In this document: in pieces, positions 62,641 through 64,000 of the stretch | Layout of the letters: each line of letters begins with the position of its first letter | How positions within the stretch are numbered: position 1 is the first letter of the stretch | DNA from: Nyssa sinensis | Taxonomy: Eukaryota; Streptophyta; Magnoliopsida; Cornales; Nyssaceae | Assembly: GCA_008638375.1 (NCBI GenBank) | Contig: CM018052.1 | Coordinates: 30,093,239-30,157,238 of the forward strand | DNA: 64,000 bases | Direction: 5' to 3' | Program-made: the position numbers and the translations under genes | Notes under the pieces: generated by a model | Told to the model about the DNA's origin: nothing | What the model saw: only the letters and a program-made list of their open reading frames with translations | Databases searched by the model: none

Positions 62641-63254
62641 TTGAGTTTGACTATATTTCTGATCCATCTGATGTGGTTGATGTTTGTGCTATTTTTGACA
62701 GAACTCAGGATTATGAAGCACGGGGATGGAAACCGAAGTTTGAAGAGTTGCCTACAAAAAGGGAAGAGCAGATTCCTTCAAGTGTGGAAGCACCTAAAGT
62801 TGAATTGAAGCATTTGCCTAAGGGTTCAAAACATGCCTTCCTTGATCCAGGTGATACTTTTCCTATTATTATGTCATCTAAGTTGTCTAAGCCTCAAGGT
62901 GAGAAATTACCTCAGACCCTAAGTAAGCCTAGGTCAGCCTTAAGTTGGAGCATTGCTGATCAAGTTAAAATGAAAGCGTTGCATGATAATAATATTTTGA
63001 GAAAAACGTTTAAGCCTAATGATCAAGTTTTCTTATATGATTCTAAACTCCATAAGCACCCAGGAAAACTCAGGTCTAGATGGACAGGCCTCTTTATAGT
63101 GAAAAATGTTTTTGGACATGGGGTAGTCGAAATAGAGGATCCTAACGATGGTCGGGTTTTTAAAGTAAATGGCCAGCGCCTTAAAGTTTTGTTTGATAGG
63201 CAAGTTCCAGAGGTGGAAGACATTCCACTTATGGACCCTGTTTATCAACCTTGA
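62641..63254 (+). pseudogene. Fusion of pre-RT linker to integrase C-terminus
   Basis: The first part (FDRTQDYEARGWKP, LKHLPKGSKHAFLDPGDTFP, KPRSALSWSIAD) is the linker that normally leads into reverse transcriptase. Directly after it, near 62960-62975, the text changes to the integrase C-terminal domain (KALHDNNILRKTF, PGKLRSRWTGLF, FKVNGQRLKVLFD). The joint is in frame. About 2.5 kb or more of RT, RNase H and integrase core seems to be missing. The frame is open but has no catalytic domain. Confidence 0.85.
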
Positions 63255-64000
63255 TAGCGCCATGCAGGTATGTTTTTTTTTTTTTTTTAATTTTTTGTTT
63301 TATTTTTGTTTTGTTTTATCTTTCTTCTTTTTCTTTTTGTTTGTTGCTGTTTTTCTTTGTTTTTATTTGTAGGTTAGTTTCATTTTGTCAAGTTTAGGAT
63401 GCCATCTTTGGTGCTTAGCGAGCTTCCCACGACACATCAGGTGTATTCTCTCCTTTTTAGTACCCTATATTCAATTTTAAGTGCTTAAACATTGAGGACA
63501 ATGTTTCATTTAAGTTGGGGGGTGGTGGTGGTTGCAAATTCAGCATTTAAACTGTTGTGGCATATTTTCATGTGTCCAGATTTTTTTATAAATTTGCATC
63601 ACAAGTGCATCTTTTCACATGAGTACTCATTATCATTCATAGCTATTTTTGTGAGTTCACCGAATCTACTGTAATCATTCTATTGAGGCATTCACAGAAC
63701 TTTTAATGCACTTATCCAAACTTTGTGGTAAGATGGTGGTTTGACACATGTAGCTAGAGAACTATTTTGCTTAAGTATTCATGTGTGTTTTAGAGAGAAT
63801 TGAGAGTCTACAAATTTAAATTGTGATAAGCGTTCATTGATTTGTTGAATTTGGCACTTCTTTTGAGAATATCATTACATGGTTGGTGGTATGACGGCGG
63901 ATATACTTGAGATATGACGAAGGTCAATTTAGGATTAACGTTTGAGCCTTTCAAGCTGACCTTTCTCATCATAGACCCGTAGTAGCCACTTTGAGCCAAC
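63255..64000 (+). other. Athila 3' noncoding region
   Basis: A T-rich run at 63268-63365, then ACATTGAGGACAATGTTTCA followed by GTTGGGGGGTGGTGGTGG (about 63515-63535). I recall this text from the region after pol in Athila-like elements. No LTR start is seen before the window ends. Confidence 0.6.

Larger units (their letters stand above)
58042..64000 (+). mobile_element. Athila-type Ty3/gypsy element, internally deleted, continues past window
   Basis: It begins with a 2-kb LTR (TGATGAGTGCGC start), then a tRNA-Asp PBS, gag, protease, a short stub of pol, and the C-terminal end of integrase followed directly by a 3' noncoding region (the CATTGAGGACAATG text and a G-rich stretch near 63490-63535). 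RT, RNase H and the integrase core are absent. The 3' LTR is outside the window. The tRNA-Asp primer and the integrase end without a chromodomain support Athila. Confidence 0.85.

Overview
This is eukaryotic nuclear DNA from a flowering plant, almost certainly a eudicot. The AT-rich sequence holds three plant-type host genes: an intronless plastid polyphenol oxidase (PPO), a CHUP1-like proline-rich protein gene and a CIP7 (COP1-interacting protein 7) homologue. Between them lies a dense layer of plant transposons. I cannot name the species or family from the sequence alone.

Left part (1-21 kb): one complete gene, PPO (10408-12204, + strand, single exon, transit peptide, both copper sites intact), sits in about 20 kb of noncoding DNA. 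This DNA carries TA microsatellites, a degenerate tRNA-derived SINE, a CT-rich leader-like block with a 96-bp tandem repeat, and two pairs of related repeats that bracket PPO. The inner pair is a foldback MITE (8344-8604 and 13248-13544). The outer pair is a dispersed repeat (5745-6330 and 15730-16222). A GC-richer stretch with solo-LTR character lies at about 18.9-20.35 kb.

Middle (21-38 kb): two minus-strand genes with reconstructable exon chains. The CHUP1-like gene (nine exons, 25024 to 21248, 806 aa) stays in frame only if one intron ends in AC instead of AG. The CIP7 homologue (nine exons, 37658 to 29159, 1007 aa) is in frame throughout with ordinary GT-AG introns. Its largest intron has collected a SINE, an AACGG/CCGATAC-rich repeat, and a MITE with an 8-bp target duplication nested inside that repeat.

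Right part (38-64 kb): two SINE insertions with target-site duplications, then a nested retrotransposon block. The oldest layer is a minus-strand Ty1/copia element. Its 3' LTR was split by a young, apparently intact Ty3/gypsy Tekay-type chromovirus (45222-55916, LTRs about 2.74 kb, TSD GCATC, uninterrupted gag-pol frame). Its reverse transcriptase region was split by an Athila-type gypsy element (58042 to beyond the window). The Athila copy has lost RT, RNase H and the integrase core by internal deletion and has a broken gag.

I see no CRISPR array, operon or recognisable new enzymatic system. The most interesting observations are the nested insertions with base-exact junctions, the non-canonical intron in the CHUP1-like gene, the internally deleted Athila derivative, and the repeat pairs around PPO.
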